Part shown: one piece after another, positions 1-10,119 of the stretch
Numbering within the stretch: position 1 is the stretch's first letter
Layout of the letters: each line of letters opens with the position of its first letter
Assembly (NCBI RefSeq): GCF_003711515.1
Contig: NW_021167088.1
Coordinates: forward strand, 1,386,499 to 1,450,498
DNA length: 64,000 nucleotides
Origin: Sodiomyces alkalinus F11
Lineage: Eukaryota; Ascomycota; Sordariomycetes; Glomerellales; Plectosphaerellaceae
Direction: 5' to 3'
Notes under the pieces: generated by a model
What the model saw: only the letters and a program-made list of their open reading frames with translations
Database searches by the model: none
What the model was told of the DNA's origin: nothing
Made by a program: the position numbers and the translations under genes

Positions 1-1415
1 TCGGCGCTGTCACTGGCCAGACCCCCTTCTTTTTTCTGCTTACCTACATTCCCCTCCATTGGCTTATCCCCTTCCTCGACATCGCATGGGGAATCTTCAC
101 TCTGCTGCAGTACCGCGTGACGGGCTATGCCGAGCTGGCAGCCTACCGGTTCCTCGTGGGGTGGTTTGAGGCTGCATTCTTCCCAGCCATGCACTATCTA
201 TTCGGTATGTTGATATCAACATGACCTACTTTCTTTTGTCTTCGAGGCTTTGCTAACTGCATGTGCTAACTTCTGCCACCCTGGCCCACCCAACCAGGCT
301 CGTGGTATCGCGGCGACGAAATCGCCCGCCGCGGCGGCGTCTTCTACACCGGCCTCTCCCTCGGAACACTGACAGCAGGCCTCATCCAAGCCGGCGCCTC
401 CGCCCGTCTCGACGGCGTCCACGGTCTCAAAGGCTGGCGCTGGATGTACATCATCTGCGCCATCATCACCATCCCCATCGGCATCCTCGGCTACTTTGTC
501 CTCCCCGGCACGCCCGACCAGCCGAACCTCCGCGTCCTGACCAAGCACGACGTGCAGCTCGGGGCGTCCCGCCTGGAGCGCGCGGGCCACGAGTCGCACG
601 GTAAGTTCAAGCTCAGCGACCTCGGCTCCATCTTCGTCAAGCCGCAGTTCTGGGCCATCATCCTCGTCGACGTGCTCTTCTGGAACGCCGGCGTCCATAC
701 CAGCTCCGGCTCGTTCCTCCTCTGGATCAAGTCCCTCGGTCGGTACTCGCAGGCGCGCATCAACGAGTTGGGCACCATCGCCCCCGCGCTCGGCATCTTC
801 TACACGTTGTTTATCTGCTTCGCCTCGGACCTCGTCCTCGGACCCGCGTGGGCCATCACCGTGGCGCACGTCTGGAACATCATCGGTCTGGTCATCCTCG
901 TCATTTGGAACGTCCCCGAGTCGGCTACTTGGTTCGCCTTCTCCACCATTTATGCCTCGTATGCCATGTCGAGCGTCTTCCACGGCTGGGTGAATACGCA
1001 GCTGCGCTCTTTCCCCTCCCAGCGGGCTTTCACGCTCGTCTTGATCAATGCCATCTCGCAGTCCTCGACCGCGTGGACGCCGTTGCTGGTCTACCCCACG
1101 GTCGAAGCCCCCCGGTATCCGAAGGGTTTTGCCTTTACCCTCGGTTGTGCCATTGCTCTCATCATCGCTACCCACATGCTACGCTTGTACCTGAAGCGGC
1201 GAGAGTGAGTCGTCCCCTTGTTCTCGTCCCCCTTTTCCATTGACGCATCAAATGTTATTACTATTGTGTGGACTGCGTACTGACAAAGCACGATTAAAAG
1301 TCCCGGTGCTGAGAGGACCACGCTGCACCCACTTGTTATTGAGGCGGAACCAGCTCATGTAGAAGCTGGCGGCAAGGGAAAGGGGCTAGGGGCTGGAAAA
1401 GACGACAGCCAGTAA
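1..1415 (+). CDS. Major facilitator transporter, allantoate/pantothenate permease-like (3' part)
   Basis: The gene runs in from the left edge, so its N-terminus is missing. Exons are 1-204 (reading starts at base 2), 298-1204 and 1301-1415. Both introns are GT-AG; the second has a TACTGAC branch-like site. The last exon adds about 38 residues ending KDDSQ. The protein has many hydrophobic segments and motifs of the anion:cation symporter branch of the MFS (Dal5/Fen2/Liz1 type): RFLVGWFEAAFFPAMHYL, SWYRGDE and GWRWMYIIC followed by a transmembrane helix ending in FVLPGTPDQPN. Family members import allantoate, pantothenate, biotin or related organic anions across the plasma membrane. The substrate cannot be read from sequence. 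The flavin monooxygenase about 1 kb downstream on the same strand could belong to the same catabolic locus, which is inference only. Certain as an MFS carrier, moderate for the subfamily. Confidence 0.88.
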
Positions 1416-2482
1416 ATCGCCCGACGATGAACTTGGTGGATAAAAACAGGGGGCAGTATAGTGCACGACAACGGGAATAAGCTAGAAGGGCTTCCTGAGC
1501 TGAGCTTGGTGTGAAAATAGGGCTGGAATCCAGTAACGGGACTATATGGAGAAGACGAGCAGCTCTGCGGCTTTTAGTTGGCCATGATACAGAAATAGCA
1601 CAGGAATACTAGCACCTATATTACAGTTACACCTTTCCGCTCTGCACCTCTGCACCCCGCTGACCAGAATTAAACAGGACCCTGCATGATGGATGGATAG
1701 GTGCTGCTGCATCCAACACGTCGCCCACCGTGATGCATATAAAACTTAAGCGAAGTCACGTTGGACCATGTGATAAATTAATTCCCACACTGATGCCTGC
1801 TCGACTTTCAAAACATGTGATGCGAGTCCTGAGGATCGCATCCTGGTGCTTATGCTGTCCCTGAAGGAAGTCCCTTACCCGAAGCATCCAAGTTGGCATA
1901 CGCTGTATTATCTTGATGCCACCGAGCTAAAGTTCAGACAAGGGTCAAGGGAGAGCTGTGACAAAAGAAAGAGAAAACACAGAAAAGAAAAGGTTAGGAG
2001 GCACCCAAAAGCCGTGCCGTTCGTGAAGACCGGACCCCCGCCTTACAACCTACACGTTCGAATGAATGGAGATGGCATCATGATCACCAGCTATGGCGCC
2101 AACTCGATAGCTTCAACTCGGACCGCAACCCCTGTCTAATAACCTCTTACCCCACGCCAGCTCCCACGCATATGGGCAGACCTTGACAAACCAACCTGAT
2201 CGCGAATTCGACGTGACAAGGCGTCATCAGAACCATAATGGCATGTTGAGGGACTGGCCAAGGACGAAGCAGTTTAAATCCTTGGTGGATATCAGTCTTG
2301 TCACTGCGCTGTTAGTAGAAGTAGGGAGAATTCAGAATCCAGTCCTCCCAGAGTCCCAGTCATATTGAACAACATCACCTACCGTCCGCAAACATCCCCT
2401 GAACTCACATCACGATTCACCGAAAGACATTTGACCTACACGGTCACCCAACGTCGTGCTAAAATATACAATCGTTTCCGCC
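1416..2482. other. Intergenic region between transporter and monooxygenase
   Basis: About 1.07 kb between two + strand genes. It should hold the transporter 3' UTR and the monooxygenase promoter. A short A-rich stretch lies around 1960-1995. The open frame at 1846-2139 has no recognisable domain, and I do not call it a gene. Confidence 0.6.
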
Positions 2483-4224
2483 ATGACGACACTACCGATT
2501 GTTGGCGACTCGGGCGCCGGCTCAGAAAAGCCCAGCATCAACAAGAAGATCTTGCTCAATGCGTTCGACATGTCCACCGTGGGACATCTTTCCCCTGGAC
2601 AATGGAAGGTAACAACATGAAGCAAATGGCCCCCCCTTGATTCGTTCCCCGGGACAAATGCTTACTCGACCGACGACCAGAACCCCACGGACAAGTCGGC
2701 GACAAAGCGAGATCTGCATTACTGGATCGAGCTGGCCAAGCTCCTCGACAGGGGAGGCATCAATGCCTTGTTCCTGGCGGACACGTATGGTGGGTACGAC
2801 ACCTATGAGGGCAGCTTGGACAACTGTATCCGTCGCGCGGCACAATGGCCCGTGACTGATCCGACCATTGTAAGTTGAGTCTTGTTGGACGAGGCATTCC
2901 CGCGTGCGTACTTGAGAGCGACAGACTCGCTGACTGAACTATCTCAGCCCATTTCCGCCATGGCAGCTGTGACGAAGAACCTCTCTTTCGCCATCACGGC
3001 ATCGACGTCTTTTGAACCTCCTTTTTTGCTTGCGAAGCGCTTGTCCAGCCTTGATCACTTCACCAGGGGCCGCATCGGATGGAACATTGTGACCTCCTGG
3101 AAGAAGTCCGCTTTCAAAGCCATCGGTCTCGACAACCCTATTCCGCATGACGAGAGATACGAACAAGCTGATGAGTATCTTCGGGTTCTTTATAAGTAAG
3201 TTCATGTTCTCATCTTGTCCTCCACCTTTTTTTCTTTCTTTTTCTTCTCTTTTCTTTTCGTAAACTGCGACGACTCACATGCCAATCACTTTGCAGACTA
3301 TGGGAAGGCTCTTGGGCAGACGACGCAGTGTCTCCCGACCCCGAAAACGACAGCTACGCAGACCCCGACAAGATCCGAACCATCCACCACCACGGCAAGT
3401 TCTTCGACCTGGACACCAGACACATCGTCGACCCCTCCCCGCAGAGGACACCCTTCCTTTTCCAGGCCGGAACCTCGTCCGCCGGGTCAACCTACGCCGC
3501 GACGCACGCCGAAGGCGTCTTCGTGTCGGCGCACTCCCCCGCGCTCCTCCGGCCCAAGATCAAGGCCATCCGGGACCAGGCCGCCCGCCTGGGGCGCGAC
3601 CCGCAGTCCATCAAGCTCTTCGCCACCTTCACGCCCATCCTGGGCAGGACGGACGGGGAGGCCAAGGCCAAGCACGAGGCGCTGAAGAAGCACGCCTCCA
3701 CCGTCGGCGGGCTCGTCCTCGTCAGCGGCTGGACCGGCATCGACTTGTCCAAGATCCCGCTCGACCAGGAGATCACGGCGGCGGACTCGACCGAGGCGAA
3801 TAAGGTGCGCAGCATTCTGGACGCTTTCACCTCTACGAGCGAGGATGCGGTGAAGTGGACGCCGCGGCTCATTGCCGAGCATGCTGCCATTGGAGGTCTG
3901 GGTCCCGTCTGTGTTGGTAGCCCCCAGACTGTGGCTGATGCGTTGGAGTACTGGGTCCGGGAGGGTGACTTGGACGGGTTCAATATTGGATACGTCACCA
4001 CCCTTGGCACGTTTGAGGATGTTGTTGATCTACTCGTACCTGAGTTGCGCCGGCGGGGCTTGTATGCTGAGCAGCCGGCTGAGGGGGAGACTTCCACGGC
4101 ACGGGAGAAGGTTTACGGGAAGGGTCAACAGGGGCTACGGAGCGACCATCCGGGGTCCAAGTACAAGTATGGTGTGTACGAGGAAGCGGATTCTAAGCCG
4201 CCCAACGGCGATGTCTCCAAGTAG
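2483..4224 (+). CDS. Luciferase-like FMN-dependent monooxygenase (NtaA/SnaA/DszA family)
   Basis: Exons are 2483-2608, 2681-2869, 2948-3195 and 3297-4224, giving 496 residues; phases join exactly at all three GT-AG introns. The ATG at 2483 is followed by KKILLNAFDMSTVGHLSPGQW, typical of the start of this family. Further conserved blocks are NALFLADTYGGYDTY, DPTIPISAMAAVTKNLSF, HFTRGRIGWNIVTSW, NPIPHDERYEQADEYL, LWEGSWADDA and PFLFQAGTSSAGSTYA. These enzymes use reduced flavin supplied by a separate reductase to oxidise substrates such as nitrilotriacetate, dibenzothiophene sulfone or sulfonates. No flavin reductase is visible nearby. The C-terminal tail beyond about residue 440 is low-complexity and probably variable. 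Family assignment is firm; the substrate is unknown. Confidence 0.93.
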
Positions 4225-5051
4225 ATTCACTCTAGGTATCCTACTTCAAGAAATAAAGCCAGGAAATAAAATAAATTCTAAACACCACTATCATGATGCT
4301 GTCACGATGGTTCGTCTTATTCTTGATGAGCGGTAAGCGGGTGTCTAGTACGCAGAGGGCGGTAGCCGGGACTCTCCGGACTCGAACCCCGCGTTTACCG
4401 CTGGCAAGGTACCTACACGTGGCCCACATGCCATTTACGGCCGAGTAGGTCCGGGATCCACATGTGGGTCCCGGACGTCCTCCGGGTCCGTGAATCCGAG
4501 CACCTGGCTTACCCCCACGGTCCTCCATCCTGTGCCCGAAAAACGCATGTCTGCTAATACTACTACGCTAAACTCCAGCAACCTCATGCATGTTTAGTTG
4601 ATTATTCCTCGTTTCTTATCGCACTTGGCGTCAGGGTGTTGACAATTGTCGGAAAACAAGTGCCATGCGTCATGTTCGTGAGGTATCACGCCATCTTCAA
4701 GGCGTTGGATCTACTCAAGCACGTAATTCTACAACCTCCACCTTCAATTCAACCTATCTACCCTGTCTCCGAGCCCGAAGCAAGGAGCAAGGTGGATTAG
4801 AAGAGAAGAAGATGGGACTTTTGAAGCGATTTCTTACATGTAGTTTGCCGGTCTAGACGAGTTCGAGTTTCCCCCCCAATTAATGATTAGGCCCATGGTT
4901 CCAGTGATCCAATTTCATCATTATACGAGTCCCGCTTCCCGCACAACTGACCTCAGCATCTGACATGTATATCAGAAGAAGAAGTGTCCTTTTGGCCCGT
5001 ATTACTGCATCCTTACATTCTCCTGAACGACTTGAACGGAAGAATTCGACC
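4225..5051. other. Intergenic region with a 28 bp near-perfect palindrome
   Basis: No gene seen. At 4449-4476 lies an inverted repeat with GTCCGGGA and TCCCGGAC arms around a CCACATGTGG centre; one symmetric base pair is mismatched. Just upstream (about 4378-4390) a tRNA B-box-like string occurs on the - strand, but no cloverleaf can be built. An in-frame ATG at 4965 precedes the chosen start of the next gene. Confidence 0.5.
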
Positions 5052-6469
5052 ATGACTCCCACACAACTCCCAACATCTCAAACGGTCCTGCTGCTTCATG
5101 GTCCCAGGCAGCCGTACGATGTTACAACGGGATACCCCTTACCCGAACTGCAAAATGGCCGTGAGATTCTCGTCCAGACAGAGACGTTGGGATTGAACCC
5201 AATTGACTGGAAAGCACCGTACGTTTCCTCGTGCTGATGCACGATTCACACTCCCCCTTGAGTTGAATGTGTAAAAGTTGGCTGATCGACATCTCAGGGA
5301 CTTCAACTTTGGCATCCCCGAGTTACCCTACATTGCTGGTCGCGAGCTTGCGGGCCGAGTCGTGAAGACTTCACATTCAACACAGAGATTCAAAGTGGGC
5401 GATCTCGTAAGCCAACTCCCAAGATCTTATGCGGAAAAGAAACCACAGTCCAGACTAACTCATAAACAAACAGGTTCTCGTCATCTCAACCGACTATCGC
5501 GACCTTCGCAAGGCCGGCTTCCAACAATACGTCGTATCTTTCGACTTCAACACTGCCCGCATCCCTCCCAATATTTGTTCACAAGCCGGGGCTACAATAG
5601 GGGTTGCCTACGTAGCGGCCGTGTTATCGCTGGGCATCTGCATGGGTGTCGACTTTTCCAGCGTCCTCGATGGCCCCAACCTTCTACAAATAGTACGGTC
5701 TATCGAGCCAGAGGCCCTGCCCGAGGATATCAGGCGAGAATGCCGTTCCGGAATCGACTCACATGATAAAGCCGTGGCGGGAGACTGGATAGCAATATGG
5801 GGTGGTAAAGTTGATCTGTCCCAGTGTCAGTACACTCGCCTTCTGACGCACCGTCCAGGCTCATCCACCTCAGCCAACCTGGCCGTCCAACTAGCAAGGC
5901 TGGCAGGCCTCCGCGTCGTCACCATCGTCGACAAAGCAAAGCACGGGCTGCGGTTATCCAACCACCAACTCCTCAAGCCCGACCTCCTAGTCGACAGCCA
6001 CGACCCCGACCGTGCCGTCGCAATCATCAAGGCCAATGTCGGCAAGAATCTCCGCTTTGCCCTCGACACGACGGGGCGGGAATCCGCTCGGTCTCTCTTG
6101 GCGGCGCTCTGGAAACCGTACGGTGACGCGGTGCTGGAGGACGGTCGGGCCACGCCGCCTCCTAGTCCCCCTGAGACCCCGCGGGGGTCGACGTCGCTGT
6201 CGAGCCACCTGATTGGGCTGACTGGCTTGCCCAAGGAGTCGGCGCCGAGTGGAGTGGTGTATCACAAGGTTCCTATCAAACTGTTCCACGAGGTACCCGC
6301 GGTTGGGGAGTCGTTGGTGTTGTGGTTGGAAAGGTTGCTGGAAATGGGGAAGCTTACACCGCCTGAGATCCTCGCATCTGAGTCTGGGTTTGACGGAGTT
6401 AACAGGGCATTAGACAGGATGAGGAAGGGAGATATTAGGGGGGGTCGTATGGTTGTGAATCTGACATAG
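5052..6469 (+). CDS. Medium-chain dehydrogenase/reductase, trans-enoyl reductase-like
   Basis: Exons are 5052-5218, 5298-5406, 5474-5804 and 5859-6469, giving 405 residues with matching phases at all junctions. The N-terminal half has the GroES-like fold signature: LGLNPIDWKAP, then PYIAGRELAGRVV and FKVGDLVLVISTDYRD. The nucleotide-binding half has WGGSSTSANLAVQLARLAG, a Rossmann loop for NAD(P)H, and FALDTTGRES. No zinc-ligand pattern is visible, so it belongs to the zinc-independent quinone/enoyl reductases (ToxD/LovC-like). Such proteins reduce enoyl or quinone substrates, often working in trans with polyketide synthases; no synthase lies in this window. The third intron (5805-5858) is only 54 bp, a multiple of three with no stop, so retention would insert 18 residues into the cofactor loop. 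A longer start at 4965 is possible but its peptide looks like leader sequence. Confidence 0.9.
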
Positions 6470-6639
6470 TAGAATCCAGGGGAAAACAGAGCGTCATATC
6501 ACTACGGAGACCTGAATATGTGGAATGTATCGTCGGATACAACTGCCTTCTCTGAGCATAATAATCCTTGTGTGAAACGAAAACCCAAGATTAATCTAAT
6601 AGCCGGAAGTGTGGTCGATTGGGAGAGGGCCTGGATCAT

Positions 6640-8175
6640 CCTCCCCCCCCCCCTGTTGGAGGGGTACTGCCTTGAGATTACGTGTTGACCTGTCTTGTGA
6701 TTGAGAGCACGACCTTGGTAATCTTACTTTCATGGCTTTATCTTTAGATAAACGTTGTAGAGTTCAGCTCTAAACTATTCAATTACCATGGTATCACGAC
6801 CTCTAGTTTGACTCTAAGTCGTAACACTTCCTGTTGACTTGGATCCTCCGGAAGGATCGGAATCGCCTACTATTAGAGACATATAAATCGCCTCGTCCTG
6901 AACAGATGAGCGCTCTTAGTTGGAATTGTGATATCGGGACATAGCGCCCCCTGTTAGAGCTCCTCTCCTCCGGATCCTTGTTTGCTTCTAGGCTGTTGCT
7001 CTACTGTTCCCTCCTAGTTGGTTACAAACCGATAATAGTCAAACGGCAGTAAAACTCAAAGCACATGCAGGTTTTCAAACTCGTATTCATTGTTCCAACA
7101 ATAGCTGATAGTTTGCGCAAGCAACTTAGACTGCTTATAAATAGCAGGTCCCAATCTTCGTTTAGGATAACCTGTAACAGGTTTTATCAACTACTACACC
7201 CCCTTACACTGTTTACTAGGTTAAATCTTATTAAAGTAGTAACTATTAATATTATCATAGAACAACGGCGCTCACGATGATGAGCACCAGGCCGGCCGGT
7301 GTCCGGCCTGGGAGGTAGTAGAGGGTACTACCAACCTAAGCAGCCTCCGTCCTCCTTACCGGCGCTATGCCAACAATTTTGTCAAGTGGACTTCACTGGC
7401 AACTCTCCAGTATTTTCTATGCACAACGAGAGTCGTACAACATATCAGTAAGCCCTACCGTTGAAATCGGCCAATGTCTTCAGACTTTAACCCTGGCAAC
7501 AATATGCAGACTTATCCGGGTCGTCAGCGAATCAGCGATGTCGTTGGGGCTTTTCAGAAGTCCCAGTGCTAGAAGCACCAGATTTTGTCAAGCGACGACG
7601 AAGTTCGATACTCGGTTTCTGATTTCTTTATTACATGTACGGCGTTTTATTATATCGACGTTTTCATAGTCACTACGCGTTAGATCCAGGATCTGATCGG
7701 AGACCGCGAATGCGCGATATCCCATGATACCCATCGCCATCCGTCCAGCGAACCGGCCTAACTGAACACCACAAAAAATATAGCCAACAACCAAAACCGG
7801 AAAGGAAGCTGGAAGCAGTACGCAAGGATTTGAAGGGGAGCAGCTGAATGGATATTAGTCTTGTGCGGGAATGTCGGTCAGGAAGCATGGAATCTTCGAC
7901 GGGATCAGATACAACATTCGCCTGGACAAAGCGCTGGAAAAGAACCATCGGTTCGGCAGCAAGGGTTTCGATGTCGAACGATGGAATGTTCGCCGGGCCG
8001 AGGAGGCTCGCCAGCCTACGTTGGAGCACCAGGATCGCATGGACTCGTGGAGGGCAACATGGGCTACAAAGAACAGGAACCTTGGTGGGAAAACTACCTT
8101 AGCTAGGTACTTTTGTAACAGATTTCATCAAACTGATACGACCCCTTATTACGTAATTCCACAAGGTTGAATTCC
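6640..8175. mobile_element. Probable decayed LTR-retrotransposon (Copia-like) relics
   Basis: A gene-free region between two solid genes. At about 6787-6796 the string ATGGTATCA follows a segment ending in CTATTCA, recalling the LTR end plus initiator-tRNA primer site of Copia elements. TGTT-starting segments at about 6652 (TGTTGGAGGGG) and 6951 (TGTTAGAGC) could be LTR starts. A segment near 7174 (GTAACAGGTTTTATCAA) recurs in diverged form near 8115 (GTAACAGATTTCATCAA), each followed by a similar C-rich then TTA-containing stretch. No reverse transcriptase or integrase frame survives. Assignment to Copia rests on remembered primer-site pattern and is weak; repeat-derived DNA is more secure. 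Confidence 0.35.
7287..7332. repeat. Two back-to-back hairpin-forming inverted repeats
   Basis: First hairpin 7287-7311: arms CCAGGCCGG and CCGGCCTGG, perfect 9 bp, 7-nt loop. Second hairpin 7314-7332: arms GGTAGTA and TACTACC, perfect 7 bp, 5-nt loop. They are separated by two bases and lie inside the presumed retrotransposon relic. A third palindrome (AACCTGT-A-ACAGGTT) sits at 7169-7183. Confidence 0.75.
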
Positions 8176-8341
8176 GACAGTCAGACACGACATAACTAGC
8201 CACGTGACTCCATTTTGAGACAATCCAAACGACACGTCGCGACTTGCAAGTTCGTATTGAACCGTTTGACGAAATCTACCTTACTTTCTTGCTTGCCCCG
8301 AGACCGCGTACTATGTCCCGGCATCTGGGCATTCTGTTGTC

Positions 8342-9183
8342 ATGGTATGCAAGTTGCCCGTCCCACATTCCTCTTCCCCGTACTAATGGCGATGGCCCAT
8401 CAGAACGTCTCGTACAACTCGGCCTTACGGCAAAGCAGAGCCCTCCGGTCCGACATCGACCGACTAACAACCACATCCCAAGACCAACTCCTCACGCCCG
8501 CCGAGATTGGCAGCCTGTCCGCATCGCTAGCGTCCTTCTCCAAAACCATCGACGAATACAACCACCTGGCCCGCCAGGAGCTCGTCCCCAAGAAACAAGA
8601 TGAGGCCTTCGAACGAGTGAAGCGGTTCAAAGACGACCTATCCCGTTTTCGGGGCCAAGTGGACGGCTTGAAGAAGCAGCGCGAAGAGGCGGCGCACCAG
8701 AACAATCGCACCGAGCTGCTCGGCCGCCGCCCGTACACGGCTGCGACACCCGAGAATCCGTACGCGCATGCCACCGCCTCGAGCGCGTCGGCGAGTTCGG
8801 TGCAAGCGAGAGCAGCTAACCCGTTCGGCGGGGCGGATAGGGCGTCTAGCAGTGGAGGCGGCGGCGGCGGGTACGGATTCGGGGCCGGCGACGCGACGAG
8901 GGAGCAGCATGCACTCCGCGAACAGAGCTTCTTCGCTAACACCAACGCATCCCTGGACGAGTACATCGCCAGAGGACAGGCGGTGCTGGGCGACCTGGGA
9001 GCCCAGAGGGATGTGCTCAAGAACACGCAGAGGAGGCTCTACTCCGTTGGCAATACGCTCGGCGTCTCGGGCGACACGATCCGCATGATTGAGCGACGGG
9101 CGAGGGAAGACAAGTGGATATTCTGTGCTGGAGTTGTGGTCTTCTTTCTATTCTGCTGGCTGTGTCTGCATTACCTGAGGTAG
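8342..9183 (+). CDS. BOS1: Bos1-type Golgi Qb-SNARE
   Basis: Exon 1 is only the ATG at 8342-8344; a GTATGC...CAG intron (8345-8403) with a CTAAT branch-like site follows; exon 2 is 8404-9183. The product, 260 residues, begins MNVSYNSALRQSRALRSDID, matching the N-terminus I remember for fungal Bos1. If the intron is not used, a start at 8386 gives MAMAHQNVSYNSALRQ. The N-terminal half is helical; the SNARE helix lies at about residues 180-236 (LDEYIARGQAVLGDLGAQRDVL onward), and a C-terminal transmembrane anchor (WIFCAGVVVFFLFCWLCL) ends four residues before the C-terminus. Bos1 acts on ER-to-Golgi vesicles, pairing with Sed5, Bet1 and Sec22. A Gly/Ser-rich linker (about residues 150-165) is longer than in yeast. 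Identity secure, start inferred. Confidence 0.92.
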
Positions 9184-10119
9184 TTTTGCGTTTCTTAGAC
9201 GAGTGTTTAGGAGCGGGGCGAATGGCGTTTGGGTTGGGCAACGCGTGGTGTTCCAGTTTGAAAAGGAAAAAGCGTTCCTGAACTAGGGGTTCTTCCCGAA
9301 GCTCAGCCCTGCAATCGTTTGTGTTGTCTTGGGTGTACCTTGATGATTTACTTCGTACACTGGGGATATCTCGGAACGTGACGGCATAAGACTTGGGATC
9401 GCAATGTCGGAAGTACTCTGTACAAACTGGCTGGTCTATTGCATCTATGCCTACTCGGTTCGTACTGCCGGCCACTGCTCATGAGGGGTCTGGAGCAACG
9501 GGGCCTGTGGTTTTTTTCTTCTTTCCTTCTTTTCTTTCTTTTTTCCTTTTCTTTTCATAACCCCTCCACCCCCCCCCTTATGTTCGTAGACGACCATCGT
9601 AGTCGGTAAGTAAGAAACGTCGAACCAGAAGCGTAAGGTACCTTGCCCAATGAAAACGACGATACCCCGTTAGAATCACGTGAACTTCTAACCGTCGGCT
9701 AATCCCCGGCAATCATTGGAGGAGGACCCCAACCGCCCGCCCTTGCGGGAGCTACGCAGCGGTCCAGCGTCCAGGGCCCGGGGTCTGGAGCGTCCCCATC
9801 TCCCCAGCCTCTCACCGTAACATGTCGCTCGGGATCTCCGCTCCACTCACCACCCCTACGACCACCAGGCTGCATACCCTTACTTTCTCATTTATTATGA
9901 CATGACTGTGCCCAATCTGCCCCATCCCCAGGATCCTGCCTTGCCCGGAGTGCGTACGCCTGTCCTTAACAGCGTCTTTGCATCGCAGCTCCGACCAAAA
10001 CGCGACACTCCTCACTCTGCGGCATAGGTGGCGATCGTCCGCCCTCCTCCACCTCTCTGAACCGCGGTCATTCGCCCGAACGATCTCACATAGGTACCGT
10101 CGTCCCCGCTCGCCTCCCA
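9184..10119. other. Intergenic region with pyrimidine tract
   Basis: Between two + strand genes. It holds a long T/C-rich tract at about 9510-9560, then C-rich sequence around 9570, and presumably the BOS1 3' UTR and the promoter of the next gene. No coding signal seen. Confidence 0.6.

Noticed and set aside
1846..2139. 97-residue open frame on the + strand upstream of the monooxygenase
   Set aside because: No family resemblance or splice partners; probably promoter sequence.
4370..4392. B-box-like string (GGGGTTCGAGTCC) on the - strand
   Set aside because: Only two T-stem pairs can form and no A-box is found at the right distance.
1..6469. A biosynthetic gene cluster formed by transporter, flavin monooxygenase and enoyl reductase
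   Set aside because: No synthase, synthetase or cluster-type regulator is in the window; could be tested only with sequence left of base 1.
7871..8170. 99-residue open frame in the gene-free block before BOS1
   Set aside because: Unrecognised, short, overlaps equally long frames on both strands, and ends in a segment that recurs near 7174 as a repeat; treated as repeat relic.
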